NCBI GenBank assembly: GCA_964543195.1
Contig: CAZIXF010000002.1
Span: 160,919-224,918, forward strand
Source of the DNA: JAGTVG01 sp964543195
GTDB lineage: Bacteria > Bacteroidota > Bacteroidia > Cytophagales > Cyclobacteriaceae
Direction of reading: 5' to 3'
Length of the DNA: 64,000 bases
Shown here: piece by piece, positions 1 through 8,576 of the stretch
Position numbering within the stretch: position 1 is the stretch's first letter
Layout: the number at the start of each line of letters is the position of its first letter
The notes under the pieces: generated by a model
Seen by the model: only the letters and a program-made list of their open reading frames with translations
Databases searched by the model: none
Told to the model about the DNA's origin: nothing
Position numbers and translations under genes: made by a program

Positions 1-673
1 TGGTGAGCTTCGATTCGGCCATATAGATCTGCAGGGGCATTTGCCTTCCCGGATCAGCAAGCCGCGAGGCAGCCGGTATGAAGCCGATCTTCCTACCCAT
101 GGCCTGGATGACCAGTACCGGATCGGCGGGAGAAGAGCCCATGTTTTCTTCATTGGCATTCTGGATGATATGCGACCAGTAACGGGCCACACTGCCATAT
201 CCCGGGGTATGATCGATCAACTTGAATTCACTGTCCCCTACGTCATTATCAATGGTTTTGGGCACGCCGGTACCGATCACTTCAAGTCCTCTTTCCTGGG
301 CCACCTGGCTCACTCTGAATGCGGTATGCTGGGAGTCGTTGCCCCCGATATAAAAGAAATAACCGATATCATGAGCCTTAAAAACTTCCATGATCCGGTC
401 CATGTCTTTTTCCTGATGGTCCTTTAGTTTATATCTGCAGGTACCGATGCTTCCGGCAGCAGGTGTGGTCCGCAGCAAGGCAATCTCTTCGTGGTCCTGT
501 GCCGTCAGATCGAGTAATTCTTCTTTCAGCACTCCTTCAATCCCATGCCATCCCCCATATACTTTTCCGAAAGTTTCGGGAAACCGCCGGCAGGTATCTA
601 TAATACCCCTCAGTGAGTTATTGATCACGGGGGAAGGACCTCCCGATTGTGCGACAATTACATTTTTAGCCAT
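1..673 (-). CDS. PPi-type 6-phosphofructokinase, 5' part (cut by window edge)
   Basis: The first 224 codons of a PfkA-family phosphofructokinase, which phosphorylates fructose 6-phosphate in glycolysis. The ATG is at 673-671 and the protein opens MAKNVIVAQSGGPSPVIN, the usual N-terminal loop. Two motifs point to pyrophosphate as phosphoryl donor: GGNDS, with Asp where ATP enzymes have Gly, and PKTIDND, with Lys where ATP enzymes have Gly. HTPGYGS and QAMGRKIGF follow as expected. The C-terminal half lies outside the window. It starts 56 nt after the stop of the mannonate oxidoreductase gene on the same strand, so the two are probably cotranscribed. A second paralogue lies at 24590-25870. The family call is firm; PPi use is inferred from the two residues. 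Confidence 0.85.
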   Translation of the reverse strand, partial: MAKNVIVAQSGGPSPVINNSLRGIIDTCRRFPETFGKVYGGWHGIEGVLKEELLDLTAQDHEEIALLRTTPAAGSIGTCRYKLKDHQEKDMDRIMEVFKAHDIGYFFYIGGNDSQHTAFRVSQVAQERGLEVIGTGVPKTIDNDVGDSEFKLIDHTPGYGSVARYWSHIIQNANEENMGSSPADPVLVIQAMGRKIGFIPAASRLADPGRQMPLQIYMAESKLT

Positions 674-729
674 TATAAAAAAAATTTATTTTGATTTTTC
701 ATTAACTAACCAGGTGTTTTCTTGTATTC

Positions 730-1581
730 TCAAACGCCGGAATAGGCATTGAATCCTCCATCCACTGGTATAGTTACGCCTGTTACAAATTTTGAAGCAT
801 CGGAAAGCAGGTAAAGCACGGTACCCTGAAGATCTTCAGGATCTCCGAATTTACCCATGGGCGTATTTTTCAGGATCTTTCTGCCCCGTTCAGTGAGCTC
901 CCCGCTTTTTTTATCCTTCAACAGGAATTCATTCTGTTTGGTCAGAAAAAATCCCGGGGCTATTCCATTCACCCGAACACCTGTTTTGCCAAAGTGAACG
1001 GCGAGCCATTCGGTAAAATTATTGATGGAAGCTTTGGCTGCAGAATAGGCCGGGATCTTGGTCAGCGGCCTGTATGAATTCATGGAGGAAATATTCAATA
1101 TGGCTCCCTTTTTATCTTCAATCATGTCTTTGGCAAAGATCATGGTAGGCAGAAGCGTGCCCATAAAGTTCAGATCGAATACATGACGGAAACCTTCGAT
1201 GTTCAATCCGAAAAATGTATCGTTCAGTTGGTGCAGGTTTTCAGGATTTATGAACTCCTCCTGAGTGGTAGCAGTCGGATGGTTACCACCGGCTCCATTG
1301 ATCAATACATGGATCCTGCCCAAACCGGTGTTGATTTCATCCTTCGCTTGGAGAAGGGACATTTTATCCAGTACATCCGAAGCTATTCCCACGCATTTCA
1401 CTCCGTATTTTTTGTTTACTTCCCTGGCTACCTCATCGGCCGAATCTTTTAAAAGATCGACCAGGGCAATTTTTGCGCCTACCGCACCCAGTCCCAGCGC
1501 CAGGGTCCTGCCGATCACACCTCCTCCTCCGGTTATTACACAGGTTTTATTTTTTAAATCAATAAAGTTCAGCGGAGCCAT
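730..1581 (-). CDS. uxuB: SDR-family D-mannonate oxidoreductase (fructuronate reductase type)
   Basis: A 283-residue short-chain dehydrogenase. The nucleotide-binding loop TGGGGVIG is near residue 17, NGAGG near 95, the catalytic Ser in NISSMN near 165, and YSAAK near 179 gives the Tyr/Lys pair. The stretch GGNHPTATT, the segment PLTKIPAYSAAKASINNFT and the C-terminus PVDGGFNAYSGV are typical of the YjmF/UxuB-like SDRs that interconvert D-mannonate and D-fructuronate in glucuronate metabolism. The subfamily assignment rests on these recalled motifs, so another hexonate or sugar-acid reductase is possible. The gene is followed after 56 nt by a phosphofructokinase. The ATG at 1581-1579 gives a normal-length N-terminus and no signal peptide, so the protein is cytoplasmic. 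Confidence 0.75.
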   Translation of the reverse strand: MAPLNFIDLKNKTCVITGGGGVIGRTLALGLGAVGAKIALVDLLKDSADEVAREVNKKYGVKCVGIASDVLDKMSLLQAKDEINTGLGRIHVLINGAGGNHPTATTQEEFINPENLHQLNDTFFGLNIEGFRHVFDLNFMGTLLPTMIFAKDMIEDKKGAILNISSMNSYRPLTKIPAYSAAKASINNFTEWLAVHFGKTGVRVNGIAPGFFLTKQNEFLLKDKKSGELTERGRKILKNTPMGKFGDPEDLQGTVLYLLSDASKFVTGVTIPVDGGFNAYSGV

Positions 1582-1615
1582 AAGATAAAAAATAATTACG
1601 ATTGACCTTCTTTAA

Positions 1616-1623
1616 CAAATATA
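1616..1623 (-). promoter_or_regulatory. candidate -7 box upstream of uxuB-pfk
   Basis: CAAATATA on the plus strand reads TATATTTG on the minus strand, matching the Bacteroidota -7 consensus TAnnTTTG. It lies 35 nt upstream of the uxuB start. No TTTG box is seen at the expected -33 spacing, so this is weak. Confidence 0.2.
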
Positions 1624-1874
1624 ACAAAAATTATGCACACGTGAACATTGCATTCGTGAAAATATTATGTCTGAGGAATAATTGCACTTGCGGAAAACCA
1701 ATGCGAAAGGAAACGCTGACTTTTTATGCAGATTGACTTTACTGGAATTCTGTATTAGCGAAAATCCGGTCTAACTGGGAAAATTTATTTGAGATAAAAC
1801 TTTTTATCAGGGAATTATCTTCACCATAAAAATAATTTTCACATAAATGAAGATGAGGAAGAAACCTTGGTAAA

Positions 1875-4202
1875 TCAGTTATCGGGAGTCAACATATATT
1901 TTTCACCCGGTTCGGTCTCTATCTCAAGGATCTCGCCACGGATGGGTTCTTCATTGATTAAAACGGTTTCACCCAGACCATGAGCCAGACGTATGGTGCC
2001 CCCATACTGACTGATAACGGAAACTTCGTTTCTTCTGCCGTCCTTAATGGCGGCGGAAACCAGGAAACCTCCCGGGGCAAGTATTTTACTGAAAGACAGA
2101 TCCTTCCATTGAAAGGGTACCTCGGGCAATATATAGACGACGCCGTCCCTCTCCTGCACCAGCATTTCATAAACAGCGGTTAAAGCGCCAAAACCTGCAT
2201 CAAGCTGCATGATCTCGTTATGGTCGCGGCCGGGAACATAGCGACTGAAATCAGGGGAGCTTATCAGGCTGGTTCCTCTGAAAGCTGCATTATGCAAGGT
2301 GCCCCGGCCTTCGTTGGTGAAGTTTTTCTCCCACCAGTGCAACCATTCGATCGAAGCCCGAATTTTACCAGTGCGTGAGTTGATTATCGAAGCCCAGGGT
2401 ACACACCATCCACTCCAAAGGCCCGGCCCCTTCAATACCCAGTTTTCGAGTGAGTTACCCACAATGGCAGCATGAGTCTCACTCATCGGGTCATAACTCA
2501 TGAAGGGCCATATACCAGCCAGGTGGGAGTGGTGCCGGTGACTTTCAAACAGGTCCATTCCTTCCCATAAGGCTATCCGTTCCACCACGTTTTCAGGCCA
2601 TTCGAGGGTGCGGGGATTCTTTATGGTGGTATACGGAGGCAGTTTATCCCGGACCTGCTGCCACCGGGGGTCTTTTTCTTTTCCCAGTATGTCAGCTGCC
2701 TTTTGAAGATTAGTGGCTACCATATGAAGTGCGGCCAACTGAAAGGAAGCATCGCGGCCCCATGCATCCATACGTGATCCTTTAAATTCAGGTGAGACTG
2801 ATACCGGGAGGCTTAAAAGGGTTTTACCATCGGGAGTGCTCATTTCTTCCAGCATGGCCCAGTAACCTTCAAAAGCCCCCACCAGAAGTGGCCAGGCCAT
2901 TTCCTCGAGGATGGTCTCATTCATACCGTACCGGTAATGCATCCAGGCCAGCTGGGCCATCCATGCCGTACAGGCATGGTCAATGGTTCCCGTCCAGAAT
3001 GTACCGACTACATTGCACCGGTCATCTACCGCATGGGGTAACATCACAGCCCCTTTTCGACCGAAGAATTTCTCGCCGTTGGCGCTCAATTGAGGCCACC
3101 ATGATTGCAACAAATCCCAGACCGGATTCAAATGATCGAGGCGGTTGGATGCCAGTACCGGCCAGTAGATCATTTCGATGTTGATATTAAAATGATAATC
3201 ATTGCTCCAGGGGGGAAGTTGATATTCTTCATTGAAAGGACCCTGCAGGCTGCAGGCAATGCCCTGAGGAGGTGTGGCACAGGCCAGTTTGTACTGTCCG
3301 TAATCCACAATTTCCTGAAGCACGGGATCCGGAAGTTCCAATTCGGGTACATCATTCCAGAATTGATCCCACCATTCATTGGTCTCATTTCTTAAATCAT
3401 CTACGCTAAAAGCATTATTGGCCTCTATCACTTCCGTTCTGGCGTTCTCATTCAATGTCGAGGATATGGTTATGAATTGCCCGGATTTTTTATAGGCAAT
3501 GGCAAGAGGCAGATCTTCCGGCAGGTTTTGCTGGAAACCTTCGGAGACCTTATCTTCCCAGCGTTCAGGAGGCTCTACGCCATATGGTTCGAGGTCCTTT
3601 TTTACAAAATCCCATGATGGAATGAGTTTGAGGTCCACTGAATCGATCATGCCTGCAGGCAGATTAACCCAGGAGGTTTCACTGAGCATACTTTGCCGTA
3701 TTCTTATAATTTTTGAAATTCCCGTATTGTTGGCAACCTCGATCAATGCCGTTCCATTGTCCAGGACCAGGGTGCCTTTCTGTATCGAATAGTCTTCAGG
3801 AAGTGATATCTCAAGTCTGCCACCCCCTATTTGTTGGGGCCGTGGAGGATCATTTTCGTTCTTTTCAGGTATGGCAAATGCCTTTCGCAGCCCTTCTTCA
3901 TCATCGGCATATAATAGTTGTTTAACTTCTCTGTAGGTAGTCCTTGAGGCAAAATCATTTCCCCCGCGGTGATCCCAGAAACCGGCCCTGCCAATGGTAA
4001 TGTTGATTTGATTTTCATACCCCCAGACCATTAATCCCTGCACCCCATTACCGATCAGCATTCCGGTATGGGTTCTTTTTAACGGAAAGTCCCACTCGAG
4101 AGAACGCTTAGCTGCGATTTCCTGCAGTTCCATTTCTTTACACTGATTTAAGACAATTAGGATCGCGGCGGTTAAAAAAATTGTTAAAAGTCGTCGATTC
4201 AT
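1875..4202 (-). CDS. GH95-like glycoside hydrolase lipoprotein
   Basis: A 775-residue surface or periplasmic hydrolase. The N-terminus is a lipoprotein signal with Cys near residue 21 (IVLNQCKE). The N-terminal beta domain begins with WDFPLKRTHTGMLIGNGVQG. An alpha/alpha-barrel follows, with DYHFNINIEMIYW near residues 333-345, matching the Asn-rich catalytic segment of GH95 fucosidases/galactosidases. Later come RDASFQLAALHM, HRHHSHLAGIWP (about 554) and IMQLDAGFGALTAVYEML (about 666), and the C-terminal beta domain opens APGGFLVSAAI. Family identity is by these motifs only. It is divergent from typical GH95, so the substrate (alpha-L-fucoside, alpha-L-galactoside or other) cannot be stated. 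It is divergently oriented from ppc. The 293 bp between its stop and the uxuB start hold nothing recognisable. Confidence 0.7.
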   Translation of the reverse strand: MNRRLLTIFLTAAILIVLNQCKEMELQEIAAKRSLEWDFPLKRTHTGMLIGNGVQGLMVWGYENQINITIGRAGFWDHRGGNDFASRTTYREVKQLLYADDEEGLRKAFAIPEKNENDPPRPQQIGGGRLEISLPEDYSIQKGTLVLDNGTALIEVANNTGISKIIRIRQSMLSETSWVNLPAGMIDSVDLKLIPSWDFVKKDLEPYGVEPPERWEDKVSEGFQQNLPEDLPLAIAYKKSGQFITISSTLNENARTEVIEANNAFSVDDLRNETNEWWDQFWNDVPELELPDPVLQEIVDYGQYKLACATPPQGIACSLQGPFNEEYQLPPWSNDYHFNINIEMIYWPVLASNRLDHLNPVWDLLQSWWPQLSANGEKFFGRKGAVMLPHAVDDRCNVVGTFWTGTIDHACTAWMAQLAWMHYRYGMNETILEEMAWPLLVGAFEGYWAMLEEMSTPDGKTLLSLPVSVSPEFKGSRMDAWGRDASFQLAALHMVATNLQKAADILGKEKDPRWQQVRDKLPPYTTIKNPRTLEWPENVVERIALWEGMDLFESHRHHSHLAGIWPFMSYDPMSETHAAIVGNSLENWVLKGPGLWSGWCVPWASIINSRTGKIRASIEWLHWWEKNFTNEGRGTLHNAAFRGTSLISSPDFSRYVPGRDHNEIMQLDAGFGALTAVYEMLVQERDGVVYILPEVPFQWKDLSFSKILAPGGFLVSAAIKDGRRNEVSVISQYGGTIRLAHGLGETVLINEEPIRGEILEIETEPGEKYMLTPDN

Positions 4203-4336
4203 CAGATTATCTTGATTAAATTATGATATGATATAAGTGAGAGAAAACAGTTACCGTTTATAATTTTCCTTAAAGGTGATAAAAACAAAAGACGGATACA
4301 ATAAGTTAGGATTTTTATAAATGAATATCATCGTTT

Positions 4337-4370
4337 TTTGTTTCATTTTGTCCGATATATCATAGCTTTG
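4337..4370 (+). promoter_or_regulatory. candidate Bacteroidota-type promoter of ppc
   Basis: TTTG at 4337-4340 and TAGCTTTG at 4363-4370 fit the Bacteroidota pattern of TTTG at -33 and TAnnTTTG at -7. The 22-nt spacer is slightly long. The ATG of ppc follows 30 nt later, leaving a short 5' leader. Confidence 0.35.
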
Positions 4371-4400
4371 CGTTTTTAAACCAATCAAAATCTATCCAAT

Positions 4401-7169
4401 ATGGGTGTATTAAAGCAGGTACAGGAAAAACTTGGCAAACCCTATCATGATCTGGAGTTTATTCTGGAATGTCTGCGGGAAACCCTAACTGAAAATGGTG
4501 AGGGCGAACTGGCCGGTTATATTCCCTGGATAAATGACAATGAGGATCTTGATCCAAACGAACTCACCGACCGGCATATACAGCTTTATTCACTGGTATT
4601 TCAACTCATCAATATGGTGGAGGTTAACGGAGCTGTACAGAACAGAAGGAGATTGGAAGATCAGCATTCAATGGCTGCTGTAAATGGTTTATGGGCCAAA
4701 AATTTACTTACATTGAAGGAAAATGGAATCGATGAAAAAGAAATTGTCGAACATCTTCCGGATATCCGGGTAGAACCTGTACTTACCGCTCATCCTACCG
4801 AAGCCAAAAGAGCCACCGTGCTGGAGCACCACAGGGACCTGTACCTGTTGATAGTGAAAAGGGAAAATCAGATGTACACCGCAAAAGAACAGAATGAGAT
4901 CCGTCGGGACATAAAACTGGAGCTTTACCGCTTATGGAAAACCGGTGAGATATACATGGAGAAACCGGATGTGCCTTCAGAATTACGTAATGTGCTGCAT
5001 TACATGACCAGTGTATTCCCTGAGGTCCTGCCCATTCTTGACAGACGGCTGTATCTTGCCTGGGAGGAAGCCGGCTTGGACACCTCTTACCTGGAAACCT
5101 TCAGGAATTATCCGATGGTATCTTTTGGAAACTGGATTGGTGGCGACCGGGATGGCCATCCGCTGGTCACCGCGGAAGTAACGCGTGACACCCTAAAGAC
5201 ATTAAGACTGAATGCTTTTATTATCATCCGGCGTGAGTTGCTGAAACTGGTTAAAAACTTAAGTTTTTCCCTCGAATATGAGGATGCGGACCGTAAGTTA
5301 AGGGAACGGATAACCGGAATAGTAAAAGAACTTGGCCCTGAAGGCCAGATAGCTTTCGACCGGAACAAAAACGAGGCATTCAGGCAGATGATTAATCTGA
5401 TCATTACTAAACTTCCCTTAGATATCAAACGGGAGCATGCCACAGCCCTGCATGAACATCCGGGTTCATACCGGTATGCTGAAGAACTCAAGCAGGATTT
5501 AATTATTCTTCAGGATTCCCTATTGAAATTCGGGGCAGAGTCTATTGCCAAGGCAGATCTGAATCATATGATCAGGTTGGTAGAAACCTTCGGATTTCAT
5601 CTGGCACATCTGGATGTGCGGCAGAACAGTGCTTTTCACGAGCAGGCTATTGCTCAACTGATGAATGCCGCTGCACTGGATGGTGACTGGTATCTGAATG
5701 CGTCGGAACAGGAAAGAATCGAGTTTATCAACCGGGAATTGAAATCCAACCGGCCCTTTACGCATCCGGGGATGGAGCTGGAAGAGAATGCCGCAGCAGT
5801 TACATCATGCTATGATGTTCTTGTGGACCATATCAACAAGTACGGAACCCGGGCTCTCGGTTCATTGATCGTGAGTATGACCAGAAGTCTTTCTGATCTT
5901 CTTGCTGTTTATATACTGGCCCGTGAATCCGGGCTGACCAAACAAACTGAAGAAGGGATTGTCTGCATGTTGCCAGTAGTACCCTTGCTGGAAACCATTG
6001 AAGATCTTCAGAACGGACCTGAGATTCTTCGTCAATTTCTGTCTCATCCGTTTACGCAGCGAAGTCTGCGGCACATTAAAAAAATCAATAAGCAGAAGAG
6101 ACTGGTACAACAGGTGATGGTGGGATACAGTGACAGTAATAAGGATGGAGGTATACTGGCAAGTCAATGGGGACTTTTCGAAGCCCAGACGAAACTGGCC
6201 AGGGTGGGTGAGGAGATGGATGTGATGATCCGGTTTTTCCATGGCAAGGGAGGATCGATCAGCCGGGGTGCAGGTCCTACACACTGGTTTATCAAGGCTT
6301 TGCCTCCCAAAACGGTACATGGTGATATCCGGCTTACCGAACAGGGCGAAACTATTGCCCAGAAATATGCCAATAAGATCAATGCGAGCTATAATCTTGA
6401 ATTACTGCAGGCCGGTACGACTACGACAACCATTCTGAACCGGCTGGCCAAAAATGAGGATTACCAGTTTGCTGACCTTATGACCAAACTTGCAGCAGAA
6501 AGCAAGCAGCATTATTCGAAATTGATTCAGCATAAACATTTTCTGCATTTTTTCAGTGAAGCCACCCCGATCGATGCGATTGAATCCAGTAAGATCGGAT
6601 CCCGGCCGGCAAGGAGAACAGGAAAAAGAAGCCTCGAAGACCTCAGGGCCATACCGTGGGTATTCAGTTGGAGCCAATCCCGGTTCAATATGACGAGCTG
6701 GTACGGTATCGGTACTACTTTTTTTCATTTGAAGGAAAAACAACCGGATGTTTTCGACCAGTTCAAGGAAGCCGTGGTGTATGATCCCTTTATACGCTAT
6801 GTATTGACCAATGTGGATACCAGCCTGGCTGCCACTGATGAAGAGATCATGCAGGCATACGCTTCATTGGTAAAAGATGATAATGTAAGGAACACGATCC
6901 TCAGGATGATGCTGGATGAATTGAAAAAAACCAGGGAGGCCTTTGGGATCATACTTGAAAAACCGATCAGCGAACGCAGGAAGAATCACTGGTACAGTAA
7001 TGTGATCAGGGCTACCGCCATGTATGATCTTCATATGAAACAGATCAATTTGCTGAGGGAATGGCGTAACTTTAAAAAGGAAGGGGATTCAAAACGGGCT
7101 GAAGTTGCGTTGACCAGTCTTTTACTTACAATCAATGCGATTGCAAGTGCCCTCAGAAATACCGGGTAG
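4401..7169 (+). CDS. ppc: phosphoenolpyruvate carboxylase
   Basis: A 922-residue cytoplasmic enzyme that carboxylates PEP with bicarbonate to oxaloacetate, replenishing the TCA cycle. The catalytic His is in VLTAHPTEAKR (about residue 131). GGDRDGHP lies near 249, GYSDSNKDGG near 574 contributes an active-site Lys, and FHGKGGSISRGAGPTHWF near 612 supplies the essential Arg of the glycine-rich loop. The protein ends ALRNTG, with the conserved C-terminal NTG that reaches the active site. Length fits the bacterial family. It is monocistronic: upstream is a divergent hydrolase, downstream a convergent membrane protein. A carbonic anhydrase gene about 5 kb downstream could help supply bicarbonate, but the two are not linked in an operon. 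Confidence 0.97.
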   Translation: MGVLKQVQEKLGKPYHDLEFILECLRETLTENGEGELAGYIPWINDNEDLDPNELTDRHIQLYSLVFQLINMVEVNGAVQNRRRLEDQHSMAAVNGLWAKNLLTLKENGIDEKEIVEHLPDIRVEPVLTAHPTEAKRATVLEHHRDLYLLIVKRENQMYTAKEQNEIRRDIKLELYRLWKTGEIYMEKPDVPSELRNVLHYMTSVFPEVLPILDRRLYLAWEEAGLDTSYLETFRNYPMVSFGNWIGGDRDGHPLVTAEVTRDTLKTLRLNAFIIIRRELLKLVKNLSFSLEYEDADRKLRERITGIVKELGPEGQIAFDRNKNEAFRQMINLIITKLPLDIKREHATALHEHPGSYRYAEELKQDLIILQDSLLKFGAESIAKADLNHMIRLVETFGFHLAHLDVRQNSAFHEQAIAQLMNAAALDGDWYLNASEQERIEFINRELKSNRPFTHPGMELEENAAAVTSCYDVLVDHINKYGTRALGSLIVSMTRSLSDLLAVYILARESGLTKQTEEGIVCMLPVVPLLETIEDLQNGPEILRQFLSHPFTQRSLRHIKKINKQKRLVQQVMVGYSDSNKDGGILASQWGLFEAQTKLARVGEEMDVMIRFFHGKGGSISRGAGPTHWFIKALPPKTVHGDIRLTEQGETIAQKYANKINASYNLELLQAGTTTTTILNRLAKNEDYQFADLMTKLAAESKQHYSKLIQHKHFLHFFSEATPIDAIESSKIGSRPARRTGKRSLEDLRAIPWVFSWSQSRFNMTSWYGIGTTFFHLKEKQPDVFDQFKEAVVYDPFIRYVLTNVDTSLAATDEEIMQAYASLVKDDNVRNTILRMMLDELKKTREAFGIILEKPISERRKNHWYSNVIRATAMYDLHMKQINLLREWRNFKKEGDSKRAEVALTSLLLTINAIASALRNTG

Positions 7170-7313
7170 CCTCAGGCCCGGATTTAACGCTATTGGTTTT
7201 ACCAGTGGTTCGGCTTAACGACCCTCGCTTTCCGTGGAAATTGAAAGTTTTTATTCATATAATAAAAAATCGACCTGCTGCGGCCCTTTCAAGCTTGAGA
7301 ACGGTTACAACAC

Positions 7314-7766
7314 CTACAGATCCCTGAAAAGCCGGGCCTGATCCCAGGGAATCCTGGATAACATCAGTACGAGTGCCAGAAGAAAATAGATGGTACTGTT
7401 CTTGAATTTATTTTTATCGGCATGTGATTTTTTAATCTGGATCCTTCCAATCTGAGCGATCACAATGGAAAGCAGCATGATAAAGATGTGCTCCACGGCC
7501 CAATATCTCATTTGACTGTCTTTCATGGCTGCTCCGAAATCCTGGAAAGCACCCGTAGTGATCGGGCTTAGAAAAAGATAGAGGATCAATCCGATAACCA
7601 ACTGGATGTGAAACAATGCTACCAGAGAAATGGATGAAATATTATCCCATTTTTGAAAATCCCGGTTTCCTGTCCACCCATAAATGGATCGAACAATAAC
7701 GATAAGCAAGCCTATTAATAAAAACCACCTGAGCCAGGAATGAATAAAGAGAGTTGTATAATACAT
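7314..7766 (-). CDS. 4-TM membrane protein, function unknown
   Basis: A 150-residue integral membrane protein with four predicted hydrophobic helices, at about residues 5-26, 45-68, 88-106 and 122-140. It opens MYYTTLFIHSWLRWFLLIGL and has His in helices 1 and 2 (HSW, ALFHIQLV) plus VEHIFI in helix 3. This pattern is found in small Bacteroidota proteins sometimes labelled cytochrome-b-like, but haem binding is unproven and I do not assign it. It is convergent with ppc and stands alone. Confidence 0.65.
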   Translation of the reverse strand: MYYTTLFIHSWLRWFLLIGLLIVIVRSIYGWTGNRDFQKWDNISSISLVALFHIQLVIGLILYLFLSPITTGAFQDFGAAMKDSQMRYWAVEHIFIMLLSIVIAQIGRIQIKKSHADKNKFKNSTIYFLLALVLMLSRIPWDQARLFRDL

Positions 7767-7987
7767 TTTTATAATCTTTTTCTGTTAGGTGCCTGCAAAT
7801 TTAATTTTTATGAGCCTAACAAACTATAAAAAAACATCTTTAATACCTCCGGATATGATAATTATCGGCATTAAACAATGCCAAATTGACAAAAAAAAAG
7901 AATTTTTTATGTCAATATTACCGGATCCGGGCTCCATGATCCATACAGCCATACTGGTACATTCTTTGTTTCTTTATGAATGTAAAA

Positions 7988-7995
7988 GAAAGGAG
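7988..7995 (+). promoter_or_regulatory. Shine-Dalgarno site deciding the Hsp20-like start
   Basis: GAAAGGAG lies 7 nt before the ATG at 8003. Strong SD sites are rare in this window, and this one favours 8003 over the in-frame ATG at 7976, which lies upstream of the SD. Confidence 0.6.
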
Positions 7996-8002
7996 AAAGC
8001 AC

Positions 8003-8401
8003 ATGAAATTTGGAGGATTTAATTTACCAAAAGAATTGTTGTTATCGACAGATGTGATGAACACCATCAATGGTGGAATGAGTCAACCCCAGATCCGGGT
8101 TGAAAAAATCGATGAAGGCTACCGGGTGAATACAAAGATCACCGGAGTAGCACCGGAGAATATGCAGGTTGATATTAAAAATAATAAGCTTTTTATTTTT
8201 CATCATATACATGTCGATAATGAAGATCTGTACAATGAAATAAAAACTATTCCATATATGGTTGGTTTTTTCAATATACCTTTTGATGTAGATATTAAAG
8301 GCATCAATGCAAGTTATGAAGACAATCATTTGAAAATAAATATGCCATTTAATGAGATGGCGGACGGATATCATAAAACCATAGATATTAAAAGGGGTTG
8401 A
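8003..8401 (+). CDS. Hsp20/alpha-crystallin-like small heat-shock protein
   Basis: A 132-residue protein with an alpha-crystallin-type beta-sandwich. ITGVAPENMQVDIKNNKLFI (about residues 45-64) corresponds to the conserved strands before the mid-loop. FFNIPFDVDIKGINASYEDN matches the typical 'iPfdvD..ki.A.yenGvL' segment, and NHLKINMPF replaces the usual GVL-x-IxxPK motif. It likely acts as an ATP-independent holdase. The family match is recognisable but divergent: the classic A-x-x-x-n-GvL element is degenerate. A start at 8003 is chosen because a GAAAGGAG site precedes it. A terminator-like hairpin follows the stop. Confidence 0.7.
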   Translation: MKFGGFNLPKELLLSTDVMNTINGGMSQPQIRVEKIDEGYRVNTKITGVAPENMQVDIKNNKLFIFHHIHVDNEDLYNEIKTIPYMVGFFNIPFDVDIKGINASYEDNHLKINMPFNEMADGYHKTIDIKRG

Positions 8402-8428
8402 TGGTTCATTCCATTGGCCTTTTTATTT
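8390..8428 (+). terminator. terminator-like hairpin after the Hsp20-like gene
   Basis: AAAAGG pairs with CCTTTT, and an inner GATGG pairs with CCATT around the stop codon. A T-rich tail (TTTTTATTT) follows. The stem is interrupted, so efficiency is uncertain. Confidence 0.4.
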
Positions 8429-8576
8429 AAGATAACACTGCAATTTTATTTTTTTCTATCCCCGGGTGTATTTTATTATCTTCTGACCGGGATTAACCAC
8501 CGAAATTAAATTAATGCCTTTATTGGTTTTTAACTGCGAAACCAATAATTTACGTCCTGCCTTTATCGGTTTACTC

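Noticed and set aside
41..752. Two plus-strand open frames of 128 and 101 codons at the left edge
   Set aside because: They are antisense to the phosphofructokinase coding sequence and the uxuB 3' end, with no family resemblance.
7789..8022. 77-codon plus-strand frame before the Hsp20-like gene
   Set aside because: It overlaps the real start in another phase and has no Shine-Dalgarno or family match.
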